Origin: Chryseobacterium jejuense
Lineage (GTDB): Bacteria > Bacteroidota > Bacteroidia > Flavobacteriales > Weeksellaceae
DNA length: 64,000 bases
Direction of reading: 5' to 3'
Assembly: GCF_017877355.1 (NCBI RefSeq)
Contig: NZ_JAGIPR010000004.1
Span: 124,001 to 188,000 of the forward strand
Made by a program: the position numbers and the translations under genes. Below are positions 17,862 through 26,703 of this stretch, piece by piece (positions within the stretch are counted from its first letter, which is position 1; each line of letters starts with the position of its first letter). The notes below the pieces were generated by a model. It ran no database searches and was not told the DNA's origin. It was given only the letters and a program-made list of their open reading frames with translations.

Positions 17862-18245
17862 ATGCCTCATTTCATCATAGAATGCTCGCAGGATATTCTC
17901 CAACAAAGAACTCCGGACGAAATCATGGATGCCGTATACAGCGTGGCTGAATCAACAGGTTTGTTTGCAGTGAATGACATTAAGGTAAGACTGCAACCTT
18001 ATCAATATTACCGACTGGGAGAGGGTAAAAAAAAATTCCTGCATGTCTTTGGGCACATTATGCAGGGTCGCAGTACTGAACAAAAAGCTAATCTCTCAAA
18101 GCTAATAAGCACCCAGCTTACGGAATTACTTCCTGACGTTTCATTTCTGTCCGTCAATATCAATGAATTTGAAACTGCTACTTATAGCAACAAAGCCCTC
18201 GTTAACCCTGAAAACACTAGTTATGACCGCCATTTTGGACTTTAA
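17862..18245 (+). CDS. 5-carboxymethyl-2-hydroxymuconate isomerase-like tautomerase
   Basis: 127 residues starting Met-Pro; Pro1 after Met removal is the general base of the tautomerase superfamily. The sequence PHFIIECSQDI and the later VRLQPYQYYRLGEGKKKFLH match the HpaF/CHMI family, which isomerises an intermediate of homoprotocatechuate breakdown. None of the other hpa genes is nearby, so the in-vivo substrate may differ. Cytoplasmic. It is 32 bases upstream of the DinB-like gene. Confidence 0.8.
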   Translation: MPHFIIECSQDILQQRTPDEIMDAVYSVAESTGLFAVNDIKVRLQPYQYYRLGEGKKKFLHVFGHIMQGRSTEQKANLSKLISTQLTELLPDVSFLSVNINEFETATYSNKALVNPENTSYDRHFGL

Positions 18246-18277
18246 TTCTCTATTTTAAACCACAAAATATTAATATT

Positions 18278-18781
18278 ATGAACCTAAAAACTTTAATCAG
18301 CAAAACCGTTCAGTACAACAATTGGGTAGTCAATAAATACATTGACTGGTTATCTACAAAATCTGATGAACAGCTTAATCAGGAGACTATTTCCAGCTTT
18401 CCTACTATTCTAAAAACCCTGCACCACATCTGGCAGACTCAGGAATATTGGTGGAGCCATATTTCAGAAAACAACGATTTCGATTTTGCTAAAACCACCG
18501 CAGAAACCAGCAAAGAAGAAGTTTTCAGAAACCTAAAAAATAATTCACAAAAGCTGGTCGATTATGTGGAAAGTTTATCTGAAGAAGACCTTTCAAAAAA
18601 TGTAAAAATAGAATCTCAATGGTTTCAATGTGATTTTTCAAAATATGAATACATCCAACATGTAATTCTTCATGGAACCTACCACAGAGGACAAATTGTA
18701 ACAATGGGCCGTAACGTAGGAATCACAGATGCTCCTATGACAGATTTCAACTTCTGGAATATTTACAAAGACAAAGAATAA
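18278..18781 (+). CDS. DinB superfamily protein (metal-binding four-helix bundle)
   Basis: 167 residues with the DinB/YfiT arrangement. A His in the second helix (LHHIW, H49/H50) and the HGTYHRGQI motif (H132 and H136) supply the three metal-ligand His. The HRGQ motif is diagnostic. Members include thiol-dependent transferases and damage-inducible proteins; a specific role cannot be assigned. This protein is unrelated to DNA polymerase IV, which is also called DinB and is encoded at 44598. Confidence 0.85.
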   Translation: MNLKTLISKTVQYNNWVVNKYIDWLSTKSDEQLNQETISSFPTILKTLHHIWQTQEYWWSHISENNDFDFAKTTAETSKEEVFRNLKNNSQKLVDYVESLSEEDLSKNVKIESQWFQCDFSKYEYIQHVILHGTYHRGQIVTMGRNVGITDAPMTDFNFWNIYKDKE

Positions 18782-19001
18782 GTCTTTTGAGCTTTAAAAA
18801 TAATAAAATAGGACAACTTTTTGAGCTCATACCCAATCACATCCTTGAAAATCTTGATGGGTATTATCCAGCAAGTTAATCTAACTCTATTTTTTCATGG
18901 TTTATCTTTCAGAAATACCGTTCAGAAGGGAAATTCAACGATTGGGGTAATACATTTTCCTTCTATTCTTTTTTTATAATATTTTAGTTCAAAAATAAAC
19001 C

Positions 19002-20018
19002 ATGAAAAATAGCATTCTGTTTTTATCAGTATGTGTTGTGTTTTCTTGCTCTACAAGAACACCATCCGCTATTACTGATAAAAAATTTGATTATAACAGA
19101 TTAGAAAAAGTTGCCGATATTGTGAAGGTTGAGAATATTGTCATTAAAAACCTGTTCAAGCATCAGCTTCTTGCTCATAAAAATCAGCAATATGATTCTG
19201 TAAGGATCGTTAAAAATGTTTATCTGCCTCATAAAAAATTATGGGACAGCTGCTATGGGGTAATTTTTGGGGATGAAAATGCTCATCTTTTCAACAATCC
19301 TAAAGGCATGATCGCCTGGAATAAATCATTGTATGAAAAAAATGAACAAGAGTTTGAAGACAAAGCCAATATTATTTTAAGTATTGACCTTAAAAAACAT
19401 TTTCAGAAAACCCTTACCCAATTCAATAAGCTGGTTCCCTATAAACCTAAGGCTAAAATAAGTTTAATCTTCACTCCTATCACCGGAATTTCATTTGGTG
19501 GATGCAATGCTGAGCAATTTGCATTAGAACTTAACAATAAAGAGGTAGATATTCTTTACTCTCTTGAAAAGGCTCTTCCCCATGAATTGAATCATCTGGT
19601 ATATGAACATTTCAGAAATACTGACAGCAATGGCCAATCTGCTTTGAGCCAGGCAATAGATGAAGGGTTTGCCTGCTATTTCACTTATGTCTTCTTTAAC
19701 CGAAAAATGGAAAAATATGAAGCCGTTGAAAATATGTCAAAGGAGAATTGGAACTGGTATCTCAACCATGAAAAGGAAATATTCACAAAATTAAAACCTT
19801 ATTTTGATGATAGCTCAGGGAATAATCCATTATTGAGAAATGATAAGCTGAAACTTTTTCCGGAGGCTCCAAAATCTATGAATTATTGGCTGGGATTCAA
19901 GATTATTGAAAAATATATTGAAAAAAACGGCCCGGATTCCTGGAAGGATGTCTATCATTTAAGTGCTCGTGATCTTTTGGAAAAAAGTGGTTACGAAAAA
20001 TATATAGAACGCTTGTAA
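19002..20018 (+). CDS. HExxH metalloprotease-like lipoprotein (DUF2268-type)
   Basis: 338 residues. The lipobox VFSC puts the lipidated Cys at residue 16. The zinc motif HELNH (H194-E195-x-x-H198) and a downstream AIDEGFACYF block (E221) match the gluzincin arrangement of DUF2268-type predicted zinc proteases, where the distal Glu is the third ligand. Around residues 153-168 is a conserved-looking segment before the catalytic helix. Envelope-anchored; substrate unknown. The 220 bases upstream hold only AT-rich sequence with short open stretches. Confidence 0.7.
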   Translation: MKNSILFLSVCVVFSCSTRTPSAITDKKFDYNRLEKVADIVKVENIVIKNLFKHQLLAHKNQQYDSVRIVKNVYLPHKKLWDSCYGVIFGDENAHLFNNPKGMIAWNKSLYEKNEQEFEDKANIILSIDLKKHFQKTLTQFNKLVPYKPKAKISLIFTPITGISFGGCNAEQFALELNNKEVDILYSLEKALPHELNHLVYEHFRNTDSNGQSALSQAIDEGFACYFTYVFFNRKMEKYEAVENMSKENWNWYLNHEKEIFTKLKPYFDDSSGNNPLLRNDKLKLFPEAPKSMNYWLGFKIIEKYIEKNGPDSWKDVYHLSARDLLEKSGYEKYIERL

Positions 20019-20646
20019 GAATCTACAATTTTAAAATAAACAAAAATTTCCGCTTTTACCACCATTCTTTTCATCGAGAGAATATGAAAAACTATTGTGT
20101 ACAGGAGTAATAGAAAAACATGTGGATAACTTTTCCACAATCACTCAATCAGCAATTAACAAATGTGGATAACTTTTAAAACCCCTTATAAATCACACAA
20201 CAAAATACTAAAATTCAATACATTAAATAAAAAAATATCCACATAAAGTCCTCCACATACAAAAAAAATTGTGAATAACTTTATGTGGATAACTTTTTCA
20301 ATACCCTATATAATGTTTTATCCAGTGTAAAAATTTAGTTACTTTCAACAATAAAATACACCACAATTATCTAATCATAATTATTTATAAATAGATTTTT
20401 TGTAATTTTAAAAAGAAAAACAAATCACCATGAGACGAAATACAAAACACGATCATCCTAAAAAAATGAAAGAAATACAGATTTCATAAATTAAAATCTA
20501 ACAACTTCTATACATCTTCCCTATTCCCAATCGATGTATAGATAAAGAGCCGTCGATATTTTATTGACAAAGATTAGCCATTCACAGCCTTAATCTCTGA
20601 ATAAGTTATCCACAAAACACAGAAAACAATTTAATTCCCTCATTCA
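20019..20646. other. Gene-free AT-rich region with DnaA-box cluster (candidate oriC)
   Basis: This 628-base stretch contains no convincing gene. Four perfect DnaA boxes are present: TGTGGATAA at 20121, 20164 and 20284, and TTATCCACA at 20606. TGTGAATAA lies at 20270. One-mismatch boxes lie at 20131 (TTTTCCACA) and 20235 (ATATCCACA). Between 20330 and 20480 the sequence is almost entirely A and T, as expected for an unwinding element. A direct repeat is also visible: TGTGGATAACTTTT at 20121 and 20164. Against an origin, the genes on both sides point the same way and no dnaA is nearby. A DnaA-titrating or regulatory site is the alternative. Confidence 0.55.
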
Positions 20647-21486
20647 ATGACAACAACTGACATCAAAAACAGCATCATTCCCTACATTGGGGAAACAGTT
20701 CCTTACATTAATATTCCTGAAAATATTATTTTCAATGGCCACACCATAGAAACAGAAATATCCGGCCAGGATTTCAGCAACGAAAACCTTACCCATCTGT
20801 TAAAAATATTAGCTTCACTGGGAAGCTGCAGCCTTTACAAGCTATTGAATAATTCTTCCAAAGAAAAGATCTATTTTCTGGGAGAAAAATTAAGGATCAG
20901 AAAATTATCCTATAGACCTATACCCGACACCATCACCATTACAGGTGGAAGTTATCTGGAATCCAAAAGAAAGGGTAAATCCTGCCTGAATGTAAAAGAC
21001 AAACAATCCGGAGAAATCCTATATTCTTTTGAATTGGATTATTACATCATCAGTCAGGATTCATTCAGACTTTTCTATAAAGATTTTTTCAATGACACTC
21101 CTATTGGAACCTATGATGAAAAACTTCCGGAAGGTAAAATAAACAAAACTAAAGACCATTATCAGCTAACCATATCCATCATGCCTTTTACCCTTAACCA
21201 ATGTAAAGGTCATTTTGAAAATTATCCGATTGTTCCTTTTGTTTTCATTGCCAACTGCGTACTGAGAGAAATTTTCAACTTTTTAGGAAACCGGGACATT
21301 TATGAAATTGACAGCCTGGAAGGCTATGCCTCTAAAGCAATGCCTATAGGAACAGAATTTCAGGTTGAAGTTTTCCAGCAAAAATTTTTAAGGAACCTCA
21401 TCTACTTCAAATGTGAAATAAAAGACACTTCCGGAAACTCTTATGCAGTAATTATTATTAATATCAAATCAGAAACACAGAAATAA
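20647..21486 (+). CDS. Hot-dog fold protein, FabZ-like (divergent)
   Basis: 279 residues, cytoplasmic, no signal. The C-terminal half contains CKGHFENYPIVPFVFIANCV (near 182-201), which mirrors the GHFPGxPIxPGV block of FabZ/FabA dehydratases with the catalytic His retained. The following helix lacks the usual Glu (EAxxQ). The N-terminal half, with TITGGSYLESKRKGKS, looks like a second hot-dog domain, so this is probably a double-hot-dog protein. It may act on acyl thioesters or be a non-catalytic relative. It directly follows the DnaA-box region, and a strong terminator ends its transcript. Confidence 0.5.
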   Translation: MTTTDIKNSIIPYIGETVPYINIPENIIFNGHTIETEISGQDFSNENLTHLLKILASLGSCSLYKLLNNSSKEKIYFLGEKLRIRKLSYRPIPDTITITGGSYLESKRKGKSCLNVKDKQSGEILYSFELDYYIISQDSFRLFYKDFFNDTPIGTYDEKLPEGKINKTKDHYQLTISIMPFTLNQCKGHFENYPIVPFVFIANCVLREIFNFLGNRDIYEIDSLEGYASKAMPIGTEFQVEVFQQKFLRNLIYFKCEIKDTSGNSYAVIIINIKSETQK

Positions 21487-21509
21487 AAGCAACCTGTCCC
21501 CCTTCAACA

Positions 21510-21546
21510 ATCCCTGAAAAGCCTCATCCTTTTCAGGGATCTTTTT
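21510..21546 (+). terminator. Rho-independent terminator after the hot-dog gene
   Basis: A perfect 12-base-pair stem, ATCCCTGAAAAG (21510-21521) and CTTTTCAGGGAT (21529-21540), with a 7-base loop, followed by CTTTTT. Confidence 0.85.
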
Positions 21547-21612
21547 CATGAACTATTTTTATACAAAACTTCTGTTTTTACATCATATACTAATATCCAC
21601 CTGCAAAAGAGC

Positions 21613-21792
21613 ATGAAAAATTATGATCCGGGATTCTGTTTTTCTTTTTTCCAATAGAGTTTTTCACAGCATATTTCGGATTATGACCATGGATTCGAAA
21701 CCCTTCATTCCAATCCTGATGAAGAACCAAAGGATAAGTGGGTGAATGTTTTTATTGAATTTATAATTTTTTTTTGGGGGCAAAAAAAATAA
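21613..21792 (+). pseudogene. Possible gene remnant with an in-frame stop
   Basis: An ATG at 21613 opens MKNYDPGFCFSFFQ, then TAG at 21655, and the same frame continues SQHISDYDHGFETLHSNPDE to a TAA at 21790. The composition after the stop looks protein-like, but the tail runs through poly-T/poly-G/poly-A. No family recognised. The remainder of 21487-21876 shows only AT-rich sequence. Confidence 0.2.
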
Positions 21793-21876
21793 ATACCTAT
21801 TCATTCCCGTCAGTTAATATTTTGTAATTTAAACTTCAGAATATCAAGCAAAAACATACCTATAAAAAACAGAACA

Positions 21877-22629
21877 ATGAGAATCATTAAAAGCTTATTC
21901 ATCATCTTATTTTCTTTTATCATCTTAAGTTGCGGTTCTCAACACTCAAACAACTTTGCAGCAAAGGAAATTTATAAATCTGAAAACCTCATCATTACAC
22001 AGATTTCAGAAAATTCATTTGTCCATACCTCTTTTAAACAAACTAATGACTTCGGAAATGTTCCCTGTAATGGACTCATTGTGAAAAACAGTAGTGAAAC
22101 CATTGTTTTTGACACTCCAATAAATGATAAAAGTTCAGAAGAGCTTATCCAATGGATCAGCAAAACACTGCATTCAAAAATTAATGCGGTTATCCCGACT
22201 CATTTTCACGATGACAGCGCAGGTGGTTTACAGGCATTCCATAACCACAATATCCCTTCGTATTCGTACATTAAAACGATTGAATTAGCCAAAGAAAATA
22301 ATTTTGTTGTTCCGCAAAACAGTTTCAAAGATGCTTTAGTTTTAAAAATCGGTAATGAAAAAGTCACGGCAAAGTTTTTCGGTGAAGGTCATACAAAAGA
22401 TAATGTTGTAGGCTATTTCCCCAGTGAAAATATATTATTCGGAGGCTGCCTGCTAAAAGAACTGGAAGCAAGCAAAGGGTATTTGGGGGACGCCAATGTT
22501 TCAACATGGTCTGCCACTGTAGAAAATGTGAAAAAGGAATATCCCAATGTAAAAATTGTTATTCCGGGACATGGCGAATATGGGGACCAAAGCTTACTTG
22601 ATTATACGATCAGCTTATTCAAACTGTAA
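21877..22629 (+). CDS. bla: Subclass B1 metallo-beta-lactamase (lipoprotein)
   Basis: 250 residues. The lipobox ILSC gives the lipidated Cys at residue 19. All six B1 zinc ligands are visible: H109, H111 and D113 in THFHDDSAGG, H172 in GEGHTKDN, C191 in GGCLLKE and H232 in PGHGEYG. The Cys ligand and the spacing put it in subclass B1 with the chromosomal enzymes of flavobacteria (BlaB/IND type), although it is not close to IND by eye. It would hydrolyse penicillins and carbapenems in the periplasm; the actual spectrum is unknown. Membrane anchoring is less common among B1 enzymes. No mobile element borders it, so it is probably intrinsic. Confidence 0.88.
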   Translation: MRIIKSLFIILFSFIILSCGSQHSNNFAAKEIYKSENLIITQISENSFVHTSFKQTNDFGNVPCNGLIVKNSSETIVFDTPINDKSSEELIQWISKTLHSKINAVIPTHFHDDSAGGLQAFHNHNIPSYSYIKTIELAKENNFVVPQNSFKDALVLKIGNEKVTAKFFGEGHTKDNVVGYFPSENILFGGCLLKELEASKGYLGDANVSTWSATVENVKKEYPNVKIVIPGHGEYGDQSLLDYTISLFKL

Positions 22630-22742
22630 TAAAAGAACAGATATAAAACAAACGCTGCAAAAAGAAATAGCTTCACTTTCTATAGGCTTTTCGTACCTTA
22701 GTTTCCTTAAATTGTTTACACCTCAACATAAAATATAATTCT

Positions 22743-23522
22743 ATGGAAAAATATGCAGTCTCTTCAGATGGCCAAAAAATCCATTATAAGGAATCCGGAA
22801 ACGGAAATACAGCAATAATTCTTATCCATGGCTGGCTCGGAAACACCGAATGGTGGACCGATCAACAAAAATATTTCACCAACAATTATCATGTTATCCA
22901 GCTGGATCTTGCCGGACACGGAAAATCTGACTCTTCCAGAAAAGATTGGACCAGTTCCCGATATGCTGACGATATAAAAGCCGTAGCTGATGCTATAGAT
23001 TCTCAGGAAATCATCCTGATAGGACATTCAATGAGTGGAGCTTACGTTCTTGAGGCCTCATTAAAGATTCCAAAAGTAAAAGCTCTTGTTCTGGTAGATA
23101 CTTTGAAAAACCTGGATGAATCTTTTACTGAAGAACAGGCAGAAGAAATCATGTTTACTCGTTACAGAACAGATTTTAAATATGCTGTAGAAAACTTTCT
23201 TCCCCAATATCTTTTTGTAGAAAAAACACCTATTGCCGTGAAAGAAAGATTGCAAAATGAGTTCCTTCAAAATGAGCCGGAAAAGGTGATCAATGTACTC
23301 AAACCTTTATACAAAACTGATTTCAAAAGTATTGCAAAACAGGTTCAGATTCCGGTAATCGCTATTAATTCGGATGCTTCACCTACCAATATTGAAAGCA
23401 ACCGTAAGTATTTAAAGAATTATGACTATGTAACCATTACAGAAGTTGGTCATTATCCTATGCTTGAAAAACCGGAAGAGTTCAATATCATTCTAGACGG
23501 AGTGTTAAAAAAATTAAACTAA
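22743..23522 (+). CDS. Alpha/beta hydrolase
   Basis: 259 residues, cytoplasmic. It has the oxyanion strand LIHGWLG (28-34), LDLAGHGKSD (54-63), nucleophile elbow GHSMSG with S96, and the catalytic His in VGHYPMLEKPEEF near 239. An Asp in the strand before it (NSDASP) completes the triad. Typical length for single-domain esterase or lactonase-type enzymes. The DUF2200 gene follows after 16 bases, suggesting co-transcription. Confidence 0.85.
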   Translation: MEKYAVSSDGQKIHYKESGNGNTAIILIHGWLGNTEWWTDQQKYFTNNYHVIQLDLAGHGKSDSSRKDWTSSRYADDIKAVADAIDSQEIILIGHSMSGAYVLEASLKIPKVKALVLVDTLKNLDESFTEEQAEEIMFTRYRTDFKYAVENFLPQYLFVEKTPIAVKERLQNEFLQNEPEKVINVLKPLYKTDFKSIAKQVQIPVIAINSDASPTNIESNRKYLKNYDYVTITEVGHYPMLEKPEEFNIILDGVLKKLN

Positions 23523-23538
23523 ACATTCATAAAAAACC

Positions 23539-23889
23539 TTGCAGAATACAAAAATATTCAACACAGCTTTTTCCAGTGTTTATCCACATTATATTCAAAA
23601 AGCTGAGAAAAAGGGGCGGACAAAATCCGAAGTTCATGAAATTATCCAATGGCTAACCGGTTATGATGAACAAGGTATTCAGGAACAGTTGGAAAAGAGA
23701 AGTGACTTTAAAACTTTTTTTGAACAGGCTCCAAGAATAAATCCTAATACTTCATTAATCAAAGGTGTTATCTGTGGATATCGTATAGAGGAAATAGAAG
23801 ATGAACTGATGAGAAATATCCGGTATCTTGATAAACTGATTGATGAACTGGGTAAAGGAAAAAAAATGGAAAAGATATTAAGGGAATAA
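23539..23889 (+). CDS. DUF2200 family protein
   Basis: 116 residues from a TTG start; no ATG is available before the conserved N-terminus. The sequence [21 protein letters not shown] and the [11 protein letters not shown] block match DUF2200, a compact helical family common in bacteria and of unknown function. It keeps the ending [15 protein letters not shown] typical of full-length members. It lies 16 bases behind the hydrolase gene. Confidence 0.85.
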   Translation: MQNTKIFNTAFSSVYPHYIQKAEKKGRTKSEVHEIIQWLTGYDEQGIQEQLEKRSDFKTFFEQAPRINPNTSLIKGVICGYRIEEIEDELMRNIRYLDKLIDELGKGKKMEKILRE

Positions 23890-23951
23890 TTTTAGTTCAC
23901 CCTAATTCATCACTAAATATTATTTTAAACTAGCAATCATATTCAAAACAA

Positions 23952-24590
23952 ATGACCAGAAAAGAAAGAACAGAAGAAATTCTTAAAAAAGAAGGCATTA
24001 AAATCAATTTTAACCTGCCGCATATAGAATCTGAAGAGGAAACTACATTGAAAACTCCAAAAGAAATAGCAGCACGGGTTGCTATTCTTGCAATCACCAA
24101 TTTTATTGCTTTTAACACGATAGATTCAGAAACCGCTATAGATTATATGATAGAGTATAATCTTTGGGAATATGTTACTCCTAACGAAAAAGACTTTATC
24201 TCTGAACCTACAGAAGACAAAAAATTTCAGGAAACTTGGAAATGTGAATGTATTTGGGTTTTACTATGGGCTTTAAAAATAGTAGATACATTACCTTTTC
24301 CTGATAAATTATGTGACCTCAATGATATTCCTTTTGAAAAATATCCTGTAGGCGGAGACAGAAATCCGAATGATTTTATTAATGCCAACCATGAGATCCG
24401 TTCAAAATCTGAAATTCTTGATGCCAACGATTTATATTACAGATACGATTGGGCCTGTGTAGATGCCAGAATCAATAACAGAGAAATGACACAGGTACAT
24501 CCCGGAATTGTCTATGAAAGACATTATGCTCTCAACTGGTTGATTAATTATATGGATCAGGAATGGGATCATATTTCCTGTGACACTTAA
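23952..24590 (+). CDS. DUF4272 family protein
   Basis: 212 residues, cytoplasmic. The opening RTEEILKKEGIKINFNLPHIESEEE and the RVAILAITNFIAFN helix are characteristic of DUF4272. The WALKIVDTLPFPDKLCD block near residues 112-128 and the ending ALNWLINYMDQEWDHISCDT complete the family profile. Function unknown. It is 62 bases from the DUF2200 gene. Confidence 0.8.
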   Translation: MTRKERTEEILKKEGIKINFNLPHIESEEETTLKTPKEIAARVAILAITNFIAFNTIDSETAIDYMIEYNLWEYVTPNEKDFISEPTEDKKFQETWKCECIWVLLWALKIVDTLPFPDKLCDLNDIPFEKYPVGGDRNPNDFINANHEIRSKSEILDANDLYYRYDWACVDARINNREMTQVHPGIVYERHYALNWLINYMDQEWDHISCDT

Positions 24591-24665
24591 GAAACGCTGC
24601 AGCTCATTACAACAAACAGCAACTTATTAAGGGAAGCCACACCTTCAATACTTAACCTACCTTCA

Positions 24666-25634
24666 ATGAAAAACATACAAAAAGAAGACATTCAAATCCT
24701 TAGCAGGTATAGTAACCTCAGCGAAAAGGAGATCAATACTCTTCTTAAAAACAATATTTACAGCAGCCGGGAGGCATGGCAAAAATTTCTTAAACTATTT
24801 CTTATCAGCCTTGGAATCGGGTTTACGGTATCCGGAATTATTTTCTTCTTTGCTTATAATTGGGCAGAATTACCAAAGTTTACAAAAATAGGGTTAACTG
24901 AGTCCTTAATCATTGCCACCACAGGCTTGGCATTATTTCCCAAAATCAATACTAACATCAGGAATATCATTCTCACCGGAGCAGCTGCGCTGGTAGGAGT
25001 ACTGTTTGCCGTATTCGGGCAGGTCTATCAAACCGGCGCAGATGCTTATGATTTCTTTTTAGCATGGACAATTTTTATCACACTTTGGGTTATCATAGCA
25101 GACTTTGCTCCTTTATGGCTTCTTTATGTAGTTTTAATTAATACTACGCTCATTTTATACTCAGAGCAGGTAGCCAAAGACTGGAATGACAGCATCATTA
25201 TTCTTTTACTTTTTGTTCTTAATGCTGCCATTTTAATAGGTTCTATCCTGCTTTCTCATTCTAAGAAACTCAGCATTCCCAATTGGTTTACCAACATTTT
25301 ATCACTAGCTGTTGTCAGTATATCAACCTTTGGGCTTTGTCTTGATTTTGTAGACAGCCACAAAACTTTATTAGCTTTTTTAATTCCACTCAGCATTACA
25401 ACCTACACCTTAGGAATCTGGTATGGTTTCAAAACAAAAAACAGCTTTTATTTTGCCATTATTCCTTTAAGTCTTGTCATTATTATCTGTTCTTTATTGT
25501 TTAGAATAGGAGACGATGAAGGTATAATAAATGAAGGTATATTCTTATTAGTATTCGTTTTCGTTATCGCGAGCATCACCCTTATCATTAAAAACCTGAT
25601 GAACCTTCAAAAAAAATGGAAAAATGAAAAATAA
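24666..25634 (+). CDS. DUF2157 multi-pass membrane protein
   Basis: 322 residues. A cytoplasmic N-terminal region (about 1-45, with SNLSEKEINTLL) precedes roughly nine TM helices. The first helix with GFTVSGIIFFFAYNWAELPKFTKIGL is the DUF2157 hallmark. It overlaps the next gene by 11 bases, and the three genes from here to 27178 form the recurring DUF2157/DUF4401/GDYXXLXY module. The module's function is unknown. Confidence 0.85.
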   Translation: MKNIQKEDIQILSRYSNLSEKEINTLLKNNIYSSREAWQKFLKLFLISLGIGFTVSGIIFFFAYNWAELPKFTKIGLTESLIIATTGLALFPKINTNIRNIILTGAAALVGVLFAVFGQVYQTGADAYDFFLAWTIFITLWVIIADFAPLWLLYVVLINTTLILYSEQVAKDWNDSIIILLLFVLNAAILIGSILLSHSKKLSIPNWFTNILSLAVVSISTFGLCLDFVDSHKTLLAFLIPLSITTYTLGIWYGFKTKNSFYFAIIPLSLVIIICSLLFRIGDDEGIINEGIFLLVFVFVIASITLIIKNLMNLQKKWKNEK

Positions 25635-26703
25635 AGAAAATATAAAAGAACTGATGGATCATCTTCATTTAGCAAGTGACAGGGAGATTCGTTTTGATGA
25701 AGAAGCAATGATGGCTGCCTATGAAGAAAAAAGCACCAATCATCAATCGCTTTCTATCAAAATATTGTCCATTTTTGGTGGAATTATGGCCTGTCTTGCG
25801 TTTTTAGGCTTTATTTTTATGGTTCAGGTTTTCGAATCGCAAATAGGAATGGGAATATTCGGAGTTATCTGTATTGCAGGATCTTCACTTATTAGCAGAA
25901 TATCTGGTAAAACAATTGTAGATACCCTGAGTGTTTCCTTTTTCATTACCGGTTTCTCTCTTCTTGGCATTGCGCTCTCTACAGAAGGTGATATTATCTA
26001 TCCAGTATTCATTGCCCTAGCCTTATGTGTTCTATTTCTGGTACAAAGCTATATTCTTTCCTTTATTTCCATATTAATTATCAACGGAAGTATATTTGCT
26101 TTTGTTCAGATTAATCATATCTATAACCTGCCCTCTGCGGTAATTATACTTCAGGCAGTTATCACCACTTTTCTATTCCTGTGGGAAGCAAAAATAATAA
26201 CCAAGAACAAGGTTTTATCTCAACTCTATGATCCTATTCGCGCGGGAATGGTATTTTCCTTCATGTTTACCCTTGCATTTTTAGGATTCAAATCTTTTTT
26301 CCGCATTGACAATGAAGAGTTTTACTATTATGACCTGATACCATCTGTTGTCATTCTGATAACCATTCTTTATGTTGTTTCTCATCTGTTTAAAACATTA
26401 CAGGTTACCGATATCACTTACAAGATTCTTATGTATGGACTTACTGTTTTATTTTTATTGCCCACTCTATTAACACCAACTATACCGGGAGCTATTCTCA
26501 TCATTTTGCTAAGTTTTTTAGTCAACTACAAAACCGGATTTGTTTTAGCCATCATTGCTTTGGTTTCCTTTATCGGAAGGTTTTATTATGATCTTCAATT
26601 CACCCTATTAACCAAATCCATACTTCTGTTTACTTCAGGAATTATCTTTTTGGCAATCTATTTCTTTACCCACAAAAAACTGTCAGCCCATGAAAAAATA
26701 TAA
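25624..26703 (+). CDS. DUF4401 multi-pass membrane protein
   Basis: 359 residues with a soluble N-terminal stretch (about 1-45) and around ten predicted TM helices. The layout and position between DUF2157 and GDYXXLXY genes identify it as DUF4401. It overlaps the upstream gene by 11 bases and the downstream gene by 14 bases, implying translational coupling and a joint membrane complex. Confidence 0.8.
   Translation: MKNKENIKELMDHLHLASDREIRFDEEAMMAAYEEKSTNHQSLSIKILSIFGGIMACLAFLGFIFMVQVFESQIGMGIFGVICIAGSSLISRISGKTIVDTLSVSFFITGFSLLGIALSTEGDIIYPVFIALALCVLFLVQSYILSFISILIINGSIFAFVQINHIYNLPSAVIILQAVITTFLFLWEAKIITKNKVLSQLYDPIRAGMVFSFMFTLAFLGFKSFFRIDNEEFYYYDLIPSVVILITILYVVSHLFKTLQVTDITYKILMYGLTVLFLLPTLLTPTIPGAILIILLSFLVNYKTGFVLAIIALVSFIGRFYYDLQFTLLTKSILLFTSGIIFLAIYFFTHKKLSAHEKI

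Noticed and set aside
18782..19001. Short open stretches resembling a transposase N-terminus (FELIPNHILENL) before the HExxH lipoprotein
   Set aside because: Only a dozen residues look familiar, and they end in a stop; no terminal repeats or further transposase sequence are visible.
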